Shown piece by piece: positions 63,301 through 64,000 of a stretch of 64,000 bases of DNA. This DNA is from Hydractinia symbiolongicarpus. Lineage: Eukaryota; Cnidaria; Hydrozoa; Anthoathecata; Hydractiniidae. The notes under the pieces were generated by a model. That model did no database searches and had not been told where the DNA came from. It saw nothing but the letters and a program-made list of their open reading frames with translations. Position numbers and translations under genes: made by a program. Location of the stretch: contig NC_079882.1 in the NCBI RefSeq assembly GCF_029227915.1, positions 248,001 to 312,000 on the forward strand. The letters run 5' to 3'. Every line of letters starts with the position of its first letter. Positions within the stretch are counted from its first letter, which is position 1.

Positions 63301-64000
63301 CCAGGGAGTAAACTCATTTCCCGAACAATTTTTTAAATTATTTTTTCAGCACTAAAACGCATGAGACTTGTAATTTTTAAAAATGTTTTCATTTTTGAGG
63401 AGACGCTGAATAAAAGAAGTTTAATCGCCGGCAAACGAAAACCCGCGATTTCCCGTAAATCCCGGACTCGGCCCGTATAGTCAAAAGTATACAAAGAAAG
63501 TACCCAGGGAGTAAACTCATTTCCCGAACAATTTTTTAAATTATTTTTTCAGCACTAAAACGCATGAGACTTGTAGTTTTCAAAAATGTTTTCATTTTTG
63601 ATGAGACGCTGAATAAAAGAAGTTTAATCGCCGGCAAACGAAAACCCGCGATTTCCGGTAAATCCCGGTCTCGGCCCGTATAGTCAAAAGTATACAAAGA
63701 AAGTACCCAGGGAGTAAACTCATTTCCCGAACAATTTTTTAATTTTTTTTTCAGCACTAAAACGCATGAGATGTGTAGTTTTCAAAAATGTTTTCATTTT
63801 TGATGAGACGCTGAATAAAAGAAGTTTAATCGCCGGCAAACGAAAACCCGCAATTTCCGGAAAATCCCGGTCTCGGCCCGTATAGTCAAAAGTATACAAA
63901 GAAAGTACCCAGGGAGTAAACTCATTTCCCGAACAATTTTTTAAATTATTTTTTCAGCACTAAAACGCATGAGACTTGTAGTTTTTAAAAATGTTTTCAT

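Larger units (their letters stand above)
41106..64000 (-). repeat. Satellite array, right arm, inverted orientation (same monomer, about 113 copies)
   Basis: From about 41,106 the sequence is the reverse complement of the left-arm monomer. The landmark now reads GGGAGTAAACTCATTTCC and recurs about every 203 bp to the end of the window. I see no return to the forward orientation. Length register is very tight: GCTAGC marker monomers at 41,506 and 63,021 are 21,515 bp apart, against 21,518 bp for 106 monomers of 203 bp. Typical right-arm variants are GTATAGAGGGAAATTACC and ATCCTGGCCACGATCCG, which I did not see in the left arm. No gene, transposon or unique sequence is present. The array continues past the right edge. 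Confidence 0.97.

Noticed and set aside
1138-63757. Dozens of open frames of 60-102 codons on both strands, with recurring peptides such as MKTFLKTTSLMRF
   Set aside because: All are the same satellite read in the same frames. Similar peptides follow from similar DNA. The monomer is 3n+2 bp, so frames break at monomer boundaries, and the two strands give equally 'conserved' peptides. No start context, domain or codon bias supports a gene.
1-64000. CRISPR-like regular repetition
   Set aside because: The whole 203-bp period is repeated, with no unique spacers between short repeats and no cas genes.
1-64000. RNA polymerase III internal promoter (GTTCGGGAA resembling a B box)
   Set aside because: GTTCGGGAA lacks key B-box bases (GGTTCGANNCC), and no A box lies at a suitable distance. 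No tRNA- or SINE-like fold was seen.
1-64000. Transposable-element origin (terminal repeats or target-site duplications around the monomer)
   Set aside because: Monomer edges carry no inverted or long terminal repeats and the array has no flanking duplications. The 9-bp dyad is internal, not terminal.
1-64000. Ribosomal intergenic-spacer repeats or telomere repeats
   Set aside because: No rRNA gene segment and no TTAGGG- or TTTAGGG-like runs occur anywhere in the window.
1-64000. Assignment to a named satellite family or species
   Set aside because: The monomer does not match a family I can recall with confidence; a database search of the 203-bp consensus would decide.

Overview
This 64 kb window is one uninterrupted block of satellite DNA. 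From the first base to the last I see only tandem copies of an AT-rich monomer of about 203 bp (about 37% GC, counted by hand on the consensus), roughly 315 copies in all. I find no gene, RNA gene, transposon, CRISPR array, telomere repeat or unique sequence. A homogeneous array with higher-order repeats and a strand switch points to a eukaryote and to centromeric, pericentromeric or other constitutive heterochromatin. I do not recognise the satellite family and cannot name the taxon.

Layout. Positions 1-41,105 carry about 203 monomers in one orientation. At about 41,105-41,109 the array flips strand in mid-monomer, and 41,106-64,000 carries about 113 monomers in the opposite orientation. The left arm divides into local families. 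At 1-20.6 kb there is a mosaic with 812, 1216, 609/1623 and 2232 bp repeat units. At 22-35 kb there is a more disordered patchwork with a 24-bp internal duplication, an 8-bp deletion and one chimeric junction. At 35.3-41.1 kb there is a regular 1215-bp (6-monomer) unit. The right arm has units of 1623 bp (41.8-45.1 kb), 609 bp (49.4-50.6 kb), 2233 bp (53.3-57.1 kb), 1015 bp (57.9-59.9 kb) and 1218 bp (61-63.3 kb). Almost all spacings are whole multiples of 203 bp, as expected if in-register unequal exchange shapes the array.

The monomer has three parts. A GC-rich part holds four CGGG boxes spaced 11, 9 and 10 bp, followed by a GCCGGC palindrome. A central AT-rich part holds a perfect 9-bp inverted repeat around AAAA. 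A distal part is rich in A and T tracts. A variant monomer with GCTAGC in place of GCCGGC is absent before 23.7 kb, occurs four times at 23.7-34.5 kb and ten times in the right arm, and so links the two arms across the strand switch.

The short open frames found throughout are periodic by-products of the repeat and are not annotated as genes. The observations most worth following are the strand switch between two different repeat families, the per-monomer dyad, the helically spaced CGGG boxes, and the near-perfect length register of the right arm.
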